Under the pieces are notes generated by a model, which had not been told where the DNA came from, searched no databases, and worked only from the letters and a program-made list of their open reading frames with translations. From Saprospiraceae bacterium (GTDB lineage Bacteria; Bacteroidota; Bacteroidia; Chitinophagales; Saprospiraceae): a stretch of DNA of 64,000 bases. Both the position numbers and the translations under genes were made by a program. Positions 48,130 to 58,178 of this stretch are shown piece after piece. Positions within the stretch are counted from its first letter, which is position 1, and each line of letters begins with the position of its first letter. The stretch covers positions 62,001-126,000 of the forward strand of contig JANWXM010000004.1 of NCBI GenBank assembly GCA_025055285.1, in the 5' to 3' direction.

Positions 48130-49134
48130 TCAAGCGGTAATAACGCGAAGAGGCCCCCAACGCAGTAGAAGTTCGAGGACGGACAAGCAAAAAGCAACGG
48201 CCAACGCCCAGAAAAAAAGTTCTCTGCGATTTACAATCATTGTATACTGGGTGTCCGCTCTTTCTATGGCGTCAATGTCTTTCTGAACAGTGTGCAGGCT
48301 AGCCACGTCTTCCACGTGAAAGAAGTGTCCTCCTGTAGTGTGTGCTATCTGTTTTAGTAGCCCTGTGTCGAGCGTCATGGTTCGCTGAGCGAACTCATAG
48401 CCTCCTTCAAAGCGTCGACGTACGGGCGAAGCTACAACGCCGTTTCTCCCGATGCCTACTGCGTAAACTCGAATTTTTAGAGCGCGCGCCATCTCTGCTG
48501 CTTGGAGCGGCCCGATGGCTCCTGTGTTATTTTCAGCATCGGTAAGGAGAAGGATTGCCTTTCCTGCTGGCGAAGGGCTCTGGCTTAAGTGGTGCAAGGC
48601 AGTGGCCAAGCCCATTCCTATGGCTGTTCCTTCTGGCAAGCGTCCCACCTGCGCGTTCCTCAGAAAGGCGCGCAAAAGGCGATGGTCAAGGGTCAGGGGG
48701 CAATAGGTAAAGGCTCCGCCTGCAAACAGCACTAAACCTATGCGATCGTAAGGCCGACCCTCCATCCACTTCGTAGCCAATGCCTTAGCAGCTTCTAAGC
48801 GATCAGGGATGCCGTCTTTTGACAGCATACTGTGCGAAACATCCAGCACTATAAATAACTCGCGCGACTGTATGTTCTGTTTTCTTTCGTAGTTTAGCCA
48901 CTGAGGCCGCGCCATGGCGAGCACTAACAGGGCCAGTACAACCCATCGAACATACTGAATACTGCCTCGTGCATACACTACCCATGTCTTCACCCCTTTC
49001 ATCGCTTCTTGTCGCGATACCTGAAGCGCTACATGACGACGGCGTTCTGTGCGGCTGTAGACAAACCACAGAGGAGGGAGCGCTAGCAACAGCAGCAACC
49101 AGCGTGGTTCGGCGAATGCCAGTGGTAAGTCCAT
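48130..49134 (-). CDS. VWA-domain membrane protein (BatA-like)
   Basis: LFIVLDVSHSMLSKDGIPDRLEAAKALATKWMEGRPYDRIGLVLFAGGAFTYCPLTLD with flanking TM segments. Confidence 0.88.
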   Translation of the reverse strand: MDLPLAFAEPRWLLLLLALPPLWFVYSRTERRRHVALQVSRQEAMKGVKTWVVYARGSIQYVRWVVLALLVLAMARPQWLNYERKQNIQSRELFIVLDVSHSMLSKDGIPDRLEAAKALATKWMEGRPYDRIGLVLFAGGAFTYCPLTLDHRLLRAFLRNAQVGRLPEGTAIGMGLATALHHLSQSPSPAGKAILLLTDAENNTGAIGPLQAAEMARALKIRVYAVGIGRNGVVASPVRRRFEGGYEFAQRTMTLDTGLLKQIAHTTGGHFFHVEDVASLHTVQKDIDAIERADTQYTMIVNRRELFFWALAVAFCLSVLELLLRWGPLRVITA

Positions 49135-49159
49135 GTGCTATCTTTAAAATGTCTCGAGG

Positions 49160-49167
49160 CAAACATA
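49160..49167 (-). promoter_or_regulatory. -7 element TATGTTTG for VWA gene
   Basis: Plus strand CAAACATA, 25 nt from ATG 49134. Confidence 0.4.
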
Positions 49168-49284
49168 CGCAACACACATGGAGATCTGGGTTGAAAACAA
49201 AAGGCTTCTCCCTGAGAAAAGAGAAACGCCCGAAAGCATTTGTGATGTGCTTGCGGGCGTTTCTGCGCTTACCCGAAAGATGCC

Positions 49285-50769
49285 TTACATGCCAAATGCA
49301 TAGTAGTGTACGCCTGGCTGGTCGGGGTAGATACCCTCTAACATGACACCTCCTTTCCGACCTTGAAGCGCTTGAAGAAATGCTTCGGCACTGTCTACAG
49401 CTTTGCCATTTACGTGGGTAATAATGAAGCCTTCACGCATATTGGTATATCGGCGAATCTTGCCCTCGTAAATGGACTTAACGCGCACGCCACCCGAGAT
49501 ATCTAATTTTTGAGCGGTCTTCTTGTCTACTGTCTCAATGTCAATACCTAGAATATCAAGTACTTCTTCGCCGCTATTCTTACTGGCAAGCGCCTTGTCT
49601 CGACCACCGCGCGCTGTAAGCCGAACGTCAAAGGTTTTTATTGTACCCTTGCGGTTAACTTTCACCTTTACCACATCGCCTGGGCGATGACGTGCGATAA
49701 GTTCTTGTAACGAAGAAGCATTGGTCACTGGAGCGTCATCCACGCCTATGATTACATCGCCTGGGCGAATACCCGCCGCACCTGCAGCACTATTCTCTAG
49801 AAGGCTATCTACGTAGGCGCCTTGCGTCAAGTCTAAACCTTTTTCGCGGGCCAAGTTGCCATCCATGCTACGAATAGTAATGCCTAGAACGCCGCGCTGA
49901 ACATTGCCATACTGAATAATATCTTCAACGACCTTGCGGACGATATTAGAAGGTACAGCAAAGCCATAACCTGCGTAAGAACCCGTGTTGGAAGCAATGG
50001 CTGTATTGATGCCGATTAAGCCTCCCTCTAGATTTACCAAGGCCCCACCGCTGTTGCCTGGGTTGATAGCAGCATCAGTCTGAATGAAACTCTCTACGGC
50101 GAATTGCTCACGCAAAATATTGATGTTTCGAGCTTTAGCGCTAACAATACCTGCCGTGACAGTACTCGTCAGATTGAAAGGGTTGCCCACTGCCATGACC
50201 CATTCGCCAACGCGCACCGCATCAGAGTTGGCAAAGGGAATAGTAGGCAAGTTTTTCTCCTTGATTTGTAAGACTGCCAAGTCCGTGGTTGGGTCTGTGC
50301 CGACAACACTTGCCTTGTAGGTGCGGTTGTCGTGCAAAGTGACCTCTATATCGTCGGCATTAGCGATGACATGGTTGTTGGTTACAATGTAGCCATCTGA
50401 GCTAATAATGACTCCGCTACCTGAACCCACGGAGGGTTGAAGATCGGGCGGAAAGCGAAAGTACCGCTCAAAAGGATGGCCAAAGAATTCTTCAAAGGGA
50501 TCTGGCTGTGAGCGCGCGTTGCGGCGAGTAACCGTAGATTTTACGTGTACGACGGCTTGCATAGCCGTCTCTGCTACGCGCGTGAAATCCAACAAAATAG
50601 GTTCACCTTTCTCTCCCGTGGTGTAAACGGCACTGCGAGCCGGCGCACCACTAATATGCTCAATTTTTAGCACAGGCGTCGAGGCCCGAAAAGCATAATG
50701 ATAGATTCCTATGGCAACAGCTGAAATTACTAACGCAATCAGGCCCGAATACAAGAGTGTTTTTCGCAT
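49285..50769 (-). CDS. Do/DegP-family periplasmic serine endopeptidase (HtrA) with PDZ domains
   Basis: GSGVIISSDGYIVTNNHVIANADDIEVTL, TDLAVLQI, FIQTDAAINPGNSGGALVNLEGGLIGINTAI, PDZ GIRPGDVIIGVDDAPVTN. Confidence 0.96.
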   Translation of the reverse strand: MRKTLLYSGLIALVISAVAIGIYHYAFRASTPVLKIEHISGAPARSAVYTTGEKGEPILLDFTRVAETAMQAVVHVKSTVTRRNARSQPDPFEEFFGHPFERYFRFPPDLQPSVGSGSGVIISSDGYIVTNNHVIANADDIEVTLHDNRTYKASVVGTDPTTDLAVLQIKEKNLPTIPFANSDAVRVGEWVMAVGNPFNLTSTVTAGIVSAKARNINILREQFAVESFIQTDAAINPGNSGGALVNLEGGLIGINTAIASNTGSYAGYGFAVPSNIVRKVVEDIIQYGNVQRGVLGITIRSMDGNLAREKGLDLTQGAYVDSLLENSAAGAAGIRPGDVIIGVDDAPVTNASSLQELIARHRPGDVVKVKVNRKGTIKTFDVRLTARGGRDKALASKNSGEEVLDILGIDIETVDKKTAQKLDISGGVRVKSIYEGKIRRYTNMREGFIITHVNGKAVDSAEAFLQALQGRKGGVMLEGIYPDQPGVHYYAFGM

Positions 50770-50818
50770 GACATTTAGTGATTTTTAAAATGAAAATGAA
50801 GCTTTGGAATTTATCGCT

Positions 50819-50941
50819 TAATTCTAACGATATAACTCTAAACAACAGCTGAAACCAACGACGAGCGACGGTATTTTATCGCTCTAAAGACTAAAATCGC
50901 CTGTGTGAAGCGAAAATTTCAAAACACCATCGTTAGAATTA
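50819..50941. repeat. 13-bp perfect inverted repeat TAATTCTAACGAT ... ATCGTTAGAATTA, 97 bp apart
   Basis: Arms 50819-50831 and 50929-50941, upstream of degP-like gene; direct repeat TTTATCGCT at 50810-50818 and 50875-50883. Confidence 0.7.
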
Positions 50942-51121
50942 CACATAGATATAAACGCTTCTTGATTCAGCTAGGGTACATTAGCTCTTGACAACTAAGC
51001 AGAAAATTCCTTGAATTCCAAGGGCGCGTTGAGATTTCTCCTATTTTTTTAAGACTTGTGCGGATTACCGGGCTTTCACCTTGCCTTGATACGAGTGCTT
51101 TCAGGCCCTGGCCCATAACAA

Positions 51122-51157
51122 CTAACGAGCGGCCCGCTTTCGCAGACCGCTCGTTAG
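51122..51157 (-). terminator. 16-bp fully paired hairpin with GAAA tetraloop downstream of hsp20
   Basis: Minus strand CTAACGAGCGGTCTGC-GAAA-GCGGGCCGCTCGTTAG, including two G-U pairs that exist only on the minus strand; 17 nt past hsp20 end. Confidence 0.75.
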
Positions 51158-51174
51158 ATCTTTCTCGCGCTTGC

Positions 51175-51627
51175 TTATTGCACAGCAATTTGACGGGCAG
51201 GCAACGACTTCACTTCTTCACGCTTTGGAATCCGAATGCTCAATACGCCGTTGTCGTATTTCGCCTTAATCTGGTCGTAGTCCACCGTGCTCTTTGGTAG
51301 GTGGAAGCTACGCTGGAACGACTGATAGCTGAACTCCCGGCGCGTATAGCGTTCGCCTTCCTTTGTCTCGTTCTCGTTCTTGCGCTCGGCGGAAATAGTC
51401 AGTATTTCATTTTCCAGGCTAATCTTGAAGTCTTCCTTCGACATGCCCGGAGCAGCCATTTCCACCGTAAATCCGTCGCCGTCTTCCTTAATGTTGACGG
51501 CAGGGAGCGTGCCATTTACAAGTGGAAAACGGCTATTCATCCAATCAAACAAGTCGCGTGTGAAGAAGTCGTCGAACAGCCGCGGAAGTGTAGGAAATAG
51601 CGAAGAATTGCTCCTTATCAACGACAT
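51175..51627 (-). CDS. Hsp20/alpha-crystallin small heat shock protein
   Basis: NIKEDGDGFTVEMAAPGMSKEDFKISLENEILTISAERK...FSYQSFQRSFHLPKSTVDYDQIKAKYDNGVLSIRIPK; start moved to 51627. Confidence 0.94.
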   Translation of the reverse strand: MSLIRSNSSLFPTLPRLFDDFFTRDLFDWMNSRFPLVNGTLPAVNIKEDGDGFTVEMAAPGMSKEDFKISLENEILTISAERKNENETKEGERYTRREFSYQSFQRSFHLPKSTVDYDQIKAKYDNGVLSIRIPKREEVKSLPARQIAVQ

Positions 51628-51897
51628 ACTTACCTCCTTTTTAAAATTGATTTCGCCTAACTCTTTACAAGTCCCATACCAGTGCGCCGTAAAGGCCATT
51701 TTTGCAGAAAGATGAGTGAAGGATATGTCATTTTGTCGATAAATTGTTGTTTTTACTGACAAAAAGTCATCTTATGTTGCAAAACTTCAATTAAGACACG
51801 CCGGAAAAACAAGAAGAACGTTGCAAGGCGAGGGTGCTTCGGTTGTTGCCTCCGATATTTCCTGGGTTATTTTCCACATTTCACCTCTCATTGCACG

Positions 51898-51905
51898 TAC
51901 CTTTG
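51898..51905 (+). promoter_or_regulatory. -7 element TACCTTTG 4 nt before cysS ATG
   Basis: Exact TAnnTTTG; next bases ccgc then ATG 51910. Confidence 0.5.
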
Positions 51906-51909
51906 CCGC

Positions 51910-53421
51910 ATGAAAACGGCGCAACGCACCCTTCGAATAAGCAACACCTTGAGCGGTAAAAAGGAAATTTTTACGCCGCTCCACGAGGGTTTAGTAGGCA
52001 TGTATGTGTGTGGCCCTACCGTCTATAACAATGTACACCTAGGGAATTGCCGCACCTTCACGAGTTTTGATATCATCTATCGGTATTTGCTTCACCTAGG
52101 TTATCGCGTTCGGTACGTGCGCAACATCACCGACGTAGGGCACCTGACTGACGATGGAGAAGATCGCATGGCACAAGGCGCGCGTCTCCACAAACTTGAG
52201 CCGATGGAAGTTGCTCAACGCTACACGCTAGACTTCCACGAAGTAATGCGCATGTTAAACAATTTACCGCCCAGTATTGAGCCGCGAGCCACTGGTCATA
52301 TTCCCGAGCAGATAGAAATGGTTCAACGCATTTTAGAACGCGGCTATGCCTACGAACGCAACGGCTCCGTGTACTTTAACGTACGCAAATTCATTGCAGA
52401 GAATCCGGGTATATATGGCCGCTTGTCGGGTCGGGTAGTGGAGGAGCTTATCGCAGAAAGCCGCGAAAACCTCAAGGGTCAAGAGGAAAAAGACCACCCT
52501 GCGGATTTTGCTTTGTGGATGAAAGCTCGTCCAGGAGACCTAATGATTTGGAAAAGCCCTTGGTCAGTAGGTTTTCCGGGCTGGCACCTAGAGTGTTCTG
52601 TCATGAGCACAAAATATTTGGGTCAAACTTTCGATATCCACGGTGGAGGCGGTGATTTAAAGTTTCCACACCATGAAAATGAGATAGCTCAAAACTACGG
52701 CGCTTGCGGTTGCTCTCCTGCCCGCTATTGGATCCATACGAATATGCTTCAGCTCAACGGAGCCAAGATGAGCAAATCGGAGGGCAACTTTATCACTCCA
52801 GAACAGTTGTTCACAGGCACGAGCTCCTTGCTTAGCAAAGCGTATTCGCCTATGGTGCTTCGCTACTACTTCTTGCAGGCTCACTACGCTAGCGTGCTCG
52901 ATATGACGGAGGAAGGCCTGCGGGCAGCCGAGAAGGCATACAACAAAATGATGGAAACCAATCAGCTTCTTCAAAGCCTACCAGTAAATACTGCAACCTA
53001 CGACGGCTCCGAGAGTGCTCATGACCGCGCCATTTTACGCCACATCGAGGCAGCTTACGAAGGCATGGATGACGACTTTAACACAGCTATAGCGCTCGCT
53101 CACCTGAATGAGCTGTGTAGTTATGTACACAAGATCGCTCATCGGCAAATTCCTCTTGACGACGTCTCTCCCTGGGTTATCGAGCGGCTAAAAACCTTCT
53201 TTCGAGCCTTCTTGTTCGATATTTTTGGCTTGCGCGACGAAAGACAACATGCCAACGGCAATCACCTCGTAGAGGGGCTTATGGCGCTTATTCTTGACAT
53301 TCGCGCGGCCGCACGTGCTCAGAAAGATTGGAATACAAGCGATAAAATTCGCGACGCCCTCGCAGCGCTAGGTATCGCCCTTAAAGATGGAAAAGACGGA
53401 ACCACTTGGACGCGATTGTGA
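51910..53421 (+). CDS. cysS: Cysteinyl-tRNA synthetase
   Basis: VGMYVCGPTVYNNVHLGNCRTFTSFDII, GWHLECSVMS, FDIHGGGGDLKFPHHENEIAQ, KMSKSEGNFIT. Confidence 0.98.
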   Translation: MKTAQRTLRISNTLSGKKEIFTPLHEGLVGMYVCGPTVYNNVHLGNCRTFTSFDIIYRYLLHLGYRVRYVRNITDVGHLTDDGEDRMAQGARLHKLEPMEVAQRYTLDFHEVMRMLNNLPPSIEPRATGHIPEQIEMVQRILERGYAYERNGSVYFNVRKFIAENPGIYGRLSGRVVEELIAESRENLKGQEEKDHPADFALWMKARPGDLMIWKSPWSVGFPGWHLECSVMSTKYLGQTFDIHGGGGDLKFPHHENEIAQNYGACGCSPARYWIHTNMLQLNGAKMSKSEGNFITPEQLFTGTSSLLSKAYSPMVLRYYFLQAHYASVLDMTEEGLRAAEKAYNKMMETNQLLQSLPVNTATYDGSESAHDRAILRHIEAAYEGMDDDFNTAIALAHLNELCSYVHKIAHRQIPLDDVSPWVIERLKTFFRAFLFDIFGLRDERQHANGNHLVEGLMALILDIRAAARAQKDWNTSDKIRDALAALGIALKDGKDGTTWTRL

Positions 53422-53462
53422 GCTCGACCAGGGCGCAATTCCATCCAACAATAAATATCGAC

Positions 53463-54533
53463 ATGACGCTGAACTCTTTTCTTCGAAATAAGCGGCTTTG
53501 GCTAGTAGCCCTCTTGCTCGTAGCGCTCGCTTTGCCGCTTTTGCTGCGATTTTGGCCCGAAAATGCCCCTACTTCGCCTCCTTCATCGCCAACTCCTGTT
53601 CCAGCTAAACAAGTTAATGTACCTCTTTTTCAGGCTGATTCAGCCTTTTATTTTGTAGAGAAGCAGGTTGCGTTCGGTCCGCGCGTGCCCGGAACGGCCG
53701 CTCACAAAAAATGTGCTGCCTGGCTAGTGAAGGAATTCAAGCGCTTTGGTCTAGAGGTAATTGAGCAGCCCTTCGTGGCTAAAACTTATTTTGGCCTTCG
53801 CGATGCTGTGAATATCATTGCTCAATATCACCCAGAGCGCGCAAATCGCATATTGCTTTGTGCTCATTGGGATTCGCGTCATATTGCTGACAAGGACTCC
53901 GTAGACACCGATAAACCCATCTTAGGAGCCGATGACGGCGGCAGTGGCGTGGCTGTGCTCTTGGAGCTAGCGCGCCTACTGCAGCAGCATCCTCTTGAGC
54001 GCGTAGGAGTAGACTTCGTGCTCTTTGACGCCGAAGACCTGGGCGACGACCGCACAGAAGCCGGCCAGTCCGTCATGCTGCAAGCTGTTCAAGACCAGAA
54101 GACGCTTACCTGGTGTTTGGGGTCGCAACATTGGGCGCGAACGCCTCATCGGCCCGGTTATACTGCTCAGTTTGGTATTCTGCTTGACATGGTAGGCGCA
54201 CGCGGCGCGCTTTTCCCACGCGAGGGTTACTCTGCTCAACAGGCTCCGGTCCTTCAAAATCGCATTTGGGCAATTGCGCAAGAGCTCGGATACGGCAATC
54301 TCTTCATCGATCGCTTAGGCGGCTATATAACCGATGACCATGTCTTTGTTATGCGAGGGCTGCGCATTCCCGTGGTTAACATCATTGGCATTCCAAACTC
54401 ACCACCTGCCGCCTTCGGAGCACATCATCACACCCATCGCGATAACTTGGAGGTCATTGACCGAAACATCCTGGGCGTTGTTGGTCATGTAGTAGCTACG
54501 GTCCTCTATCGGGCTGCAGCAGGTGCTTTTTGA
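53463..54533 (+). CDS. M28-family / glutaminyl-peptide cyclotransferase-like exported zinc enzyme
   Basis: VAFGPRVPGTAAHKKCAAWLVKEFKRFGLEVIEQPF, LLCAHWDSRHIADKD...GADDGGSGVAVLLELARLL. Confidence 0.88.
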   Translation: MTLNSFLRNKRLWLVALLLVALALPLLLRFWPENAPTSPPSSPTPVPAKQVNVPLFQADSAFYFVEKQVAFGPRVPGTAAHKKCAAWLVKEFKRFGLEVIEQPFVAKTYFGLRDAVNIIAQYHPERANRILLCAHWDSRHIADKDSVDTDKPILGADDGGSGVAVLLELARLLQQHPLERVGVDFVLFDAEDLGDDRTEAGQSVMLQAVQDQKTLTWCLGSQHWARTPHRPGYTAQFGILLDMVGARGALFPREGYSAQQAPVLQNRIWAIAQELGYGNLFIDRLGGYITDDHVFVMRGLRIPVVNIIGIPNSPPAAFGAHHHTHRDNLEVIDRNILGVVGHVVATVLYRAAAGAF

Positions 54534-54583
54534 ACCCATCCGGTGGAGTGTTTGCCTCATCAATGGAAAGTGCGCTTTGCTCT

Positions 54584-55360
54584 ATGACACTCACTCTTAT
54601 TGATACACATGCGCATCTTTATTCAAACAAATTCGATAACGATCGCCAAGAGGTGGTGCAACGCGCTATTGCAGCGGGCGTAGTACGCATATATCTACCC
54701 AACATAGACAGCGCCTCCATCCATCCTATGCTCGAATTAGAGGCAGCCTTTCCTCAGCACTGTTTTGGAATGATGGGCCTGCATCCCACGCACGTTCTGC
54801 CTGAAACCTACCTGGCAGAGCTAGACACCGTCGAACGCTACTTATCAGAGCGGCCCTGGGCGGGCATCGGCGAAACAGGTATTGATTTGTACTGGGACAA
54901 AAGTTCTCTCCCACTTCAGCAAGAAGCCTTTTCTCGCCATTGCATCTGGGCTAGAGAACTAAGGCTTCCGCTGATCATCCACAGTCGCTGTGCCAATCGC
55001 GAGGCTATTGCCCTTGTGCGCCAACATCAGGACGGTCGCTTGCGCGGTATCTTTCATTGCTTCGAAGGGACGCTGCGCGAAGCATTGGAGATGATCGATC
55101 TCGGCTTCATGCTAGGTATTGGAGGCGTGCTGACGCGACCCAATTCTCCTATCCGGGAGGTTATTCGAAAGGTTGCTCTCCAGCATATAGTGTTAGAAAC
55201 AGATGCGCCCTACCTTACACCAGCTCCGTATAAAGGGCGACGCAATGAGAGCGCCTTTATTACCGCAGTGGCTGAGGCGTTGGCCCAAATAAAAGAACAG
55301 CCCCTAGAAGAGGTGGCACAGATTACTACCCAAAATGCGCTAAAACTGTTTGATAACTAA
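54584..55360 (+). CDS. tatD: TatD-family metal-dependent DNase
   Basis: LIDTHAHLYSNKFDNDR, GIGETGIDLYWDKSSLPLQQEAFSRHCIWARELRLPLIIHSR, GIFHCFEGT, LETDAPYLTPAPYKGRRNE. Confidence 0.95.
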   Translation: MTLTLIDTHAHLYSNKFDNDRQEVVQRAIAAGVVRIYLPNIDSASIHPMLELEAAFPQHCFGMMGLHPTHVLPETYLAELDTVERYLSERPWAGIGETGIDLYWDKSSLPLQQEAFSRHCIWARELRLPLIIHSRCANREAIALVRQHQDGRLRGIFHCFEGTLREALEMIDLGFMLGIGGVLTRPNSPIREVIRKVALQHIVLETDAPYLTPAPYKGRRNESAFITAVAEALAQIKEQPLEEVAQITTQNALKLFDN

Positions 55361-55418
55361 CCTTCAGCCAAAGGACTGGTTTCTACCTAAAATGCACTGC
55401 TGCTTCGCCAAGAACTAT

Positions 55419-56801
55419 TTACTGTTTCCAGGGCAATTGGGCGACATGACGGCCGATAGAGGTGCCAAACCTCAGTCCTTCATCAATATCCATGCGGAAG
55501 TGCACTCCTAATAGGACTCGCGACCAACCACATTCTTGAGCCATCTCATAGAAACTGTCAAACGTTCGCGGCGTTCCGATAAACTCAGTTCGGGTCGCGT
55601 GGCAACGGTCAGTCATCGAATAGGCGTAACCGAACACGCTAGACAAAGCTTCTGCTGCTGCTGCCGCGAATACGGCATGACTCGACGGGAAACTGGGCGA
55701 CGAAGGTGTTAAGCCGCGTTCGCCTGTCAATGGATTGTTCAAGCTAGTTTGCCAATTAGCATTGATAATGCGCCGGATGTAGGACTGAGGGCGTTCAATG
55801 TTGTAGTGATACTTTGAATGCCAGCAGCCCACTGAAGCATCGTTGAGGGCAAGACCTACTTTGGCATAAGCTTCCAAAGCAACAGCCAACGAAGCAGATT
55901 CTTTTTCTATCACTTGATTAGTAATGGCTATCCAGCGAGAAGCTGGGCTAAAAGTAAGGTTCAGCAGGTCATCCGACCAATACTCTGCAATCCACCTCGA
56001 TTCATAAGGGAGTTGAGGCGTATTTTGTGAGTATACCTCTAACGCTTGTGTGTGCAAAGCAGAACCTGTGGTCTCACTGTAAGGAAGAGGAGGCCGGCAG
56101 AGAAGGGCATTCTTTGGCAAGGCAAAGGTGCGGGCATTCCCCCAGTAGGGAAATAGGCCATTGTCAGGTCCAGGCGAGAGAGGCTCCCAGTCGTAGGGTT
56201 TTGTATTCCGTGCTTGCCAGTTATAGCCGCGGAAAGGGTCCTTATGCGCTTGGTGGCCCGCAGCGTCACTCTGAGCCCATTGCCAGATGGCGTAAGCTAG
56301 GTCTTGACCGTGCGCTCGTGAGCGGATGAACGTTCGCTCAGCGGTTTCTTCGAAAAGTTTCTGCTCAAAGAAAGTTTCGAGCGCTTTTATTTTTTCCTTT
56401 TGCGCAATGGGTAAATGTTCGAAGAACAGCGGCATTAGGTAGCCATATGTGGCATTAACTACTTCAGGCCAGTAATATTCTTCGTCTTTGTCTGCACGAG
56501 GAAGGGAAAGGCCTAGCACACGTTCCGCTATGGAATTATATCCTGGCATGCCAGTAATGCATGCTTCATAGGCAGCTAACCCTAAGTAACCCAATGCTCG
56601 AGCTGCTGGACATGGGCGGTAATTCGGTGCATAGCGTTCCAACTCTAGAAAGAGCTCGTTCCACTTTAGGGCTACCTCTGCAGGTTGAAGGGTAGCATCG
56701 GTATTAGGCTGAGGAGAACCATCACCGCAGCTATTCGATAGAAAGGAAGCCAATAGGAAGAGGCTGATTGATAGAAGCAAGCGTAAGGATGTTTTTCTCA
56801 T
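55419..56801 (-). CDS. Vanadium-dependent haloperoxidase-like / PAP2-superfamily lipoprotein
   Basis: TPSSPSFPSSHAVFAAAAAEALS and GVHFRMDIDEGLRFGTSIG; lipobox-like FLSNSC. Confidence 0.86.
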   Translation of the reverse strand: MRKTSLRLLLSISLFLLASFLSNSCGDGSPQPNTDATLQPAEVALKWNELFLELERYAPNYRPCPAARALGYLGLAAYEACITGMPGYNSIAERVLGLSLPRADKDEEYYWPEVVNATYGYLMPLFFEHLPIAQKEKIKALETFFEQKLFEETAERTFIRSRAHGQDLAYAIWQWAQSDAAGHQAHKDPFRGYNWQARNTKPYDWEPLSPGPDNGLFPYWGNARTFALPKNALLCRPPLPYSETTGSALHTQALEVYSQNTPQLPYESRWIAEYWSDDLLNLTFSPASRWIAITNQVIEKESASLAVALEAYAKVGLALNDASVGCWHSKYHYNIERPQSYIRRIINANWQTSLNNPLTGERGLTPSSPSFPSSHAVFAAAAAEALSSVFGYAYSMTDRCHATRTEFIGTPRTFDSFYEMAQECGWSRVLLGVHFRMDIDEGLRFGTSIGRHVAQLPWKQ

Positions 56802-56909
56802 GTTTGCGATGTTTTGACTTGTTAGATGTAAAAGCGAAGGCAAAACCAATGCCATAGTAAAAACTCAGCAGGACGAGCAAGAGAAAAATACCATAGCGCG
56901 CACCTTTGG

Positions 56910-58172
56910 CTAGGAGGAATGCCGCTCTGAGCAGGGCTGGCCTTGAGCGCGAAGCCACAGCTGCCTCAAAAAGCGCTTGATTTCCGCTGGCTCTTGCGGC
57001 GATCGATTGCGCTGAGAAATGTCCCAGTGTCCGTCAGGTTTTCGAAATAGGCGAAAGGGAAAGATGTAATTGTGGTTTTCCAGAGAATCTCCGTGGAGTC
57101 CGAAGCGCAAGTCATTGACTTGGAGGGTATCGCCTGCTATGCCTCTGGGCAAAACGTTGTAGTAACCATTTGAAAACCAACGCAAGAAACGCACAGCGCG
57201 TTCTTCAGCAGGGATGTGGGCGAGGAGGTGATGATTTTTAGGAATAGTGCTCCAGGGCTCAAAGCGAGGTTGGCAATCGTTTAGGCTAACCATGCTGTAA
57301 TAATAAACACTATCGGCCTCGGCTATACCATACCATACGACATTATTAAACAGGGTAGGATTGGTCATATAACGGCGATACTCTACCTGTTGCTCCGATA
57401 GCGCTTGTTCGAAAAGAAGACCAACCCGTTGCTTGTTGTAATAAGTGTAAGCAAGGTATCCGCAGCTCCAGAGGATGCCCGCCCAAGTTAAATACAGGCG
57501 CAAGGGTTGATAGCGATTCAGTCGGGCGGCAAGGATAAGACAGAAGGCGAAAGGCACAGTATATAGGGGGTCTACTACGGAGATAATATTCCACTGTATC
57601 CGCAGGTCGGAGAAGGGCTGCCAAAGTTGGGTGCCAAAATTGGTACAGCAATCGAGAAGCGGATGGGTGAAGATGCTCCAAAAGAACAGCAAGACCCACG
57701 TTCGATAAGGCGCTTGTACAGGGCCTAGGTCGCGCATCCAATAATCGCGCCACAGCCAAAGCGCAAACCAAAAGCCGAGAATAAGGGTAGGAATGAGAAT
57801 ATACCAACTAATGTGCCCAAAAAGTACGACAGGTATGTAATTGACGCCCGCCGCGGCTATGAGAAAAAAGAGTACCCATATTAGCCCTGCGAGGATTTTA
57901 TACCCGCGCAATTGATAAATGCGCTGGCTGTAAAACAGTTGAGCCAGCCAAGCCAATACCCAAGGGGCTAAAAAAGCAAACGTTACAGAGTGCGTGAAGC
58001 CTCGGTGAAAACTCATAGCAGTGAGGCGGTTGGTAAACAGTTCAGCCATCACATCTAAGTCTGGGATAGTGCCACCTATGGCGCCCCAGAGCATGGCGCG
58101 ATTGCCTAGGTGTCGTCCTGCTACTGCCTCACCACAAGCTGCTCCTAATACGATTTGTGTTAGCGAGTCCAT
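56910..58172 (-). CDS. YdjM/DUF457-type membrane-bound metal-dependent hydrolase
   Basis: MDSLTQIVLGAACGEAVAG...GAIGGTIPDLDVM...FHRGFTHSVTFAF...FTHPLLDCCTNFG. Confidence 0.88.
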   Translation of the reverse strand: MDSLTQIVLGAACGEAVAGRHLGNRAMLWGAIGGTIPDLDVMAELFTNRLTAMSFHRGFTHSVTFAFLAPWVLAWLAQLFYSQRIYQLRGYKILAGLIWVLFFLIAAAGVNYIPVVLFGHISWYILIPTLILGFWFALWLWRDYWMRDLGPVQAPYRTWVLLFFWSIFTHPLLDCCTNFGTQLWQPFSDLRIQWNIISVVDPLYTVPFAFCLILAARLNRYQPLRLYLTWAGILWSCGYLAYTYYNKQRVGLLFEQALSEQQVEYRRYMTNPTLFNNVVWYGIAEADSVYYYSMVSLNDCQPRFEPWSTIPKNHHLLAHIPAEERAVRFLRWFSNGYYNVLPRGIAGDTLQVNDLRFGLHGDSLENHNYIFPFRLFRKPDGHWDISQRNRSPQEPAEIKRFLRQLWLRAQGQPCSERHSS

Positions 58173-58178
58173 TTGCAG

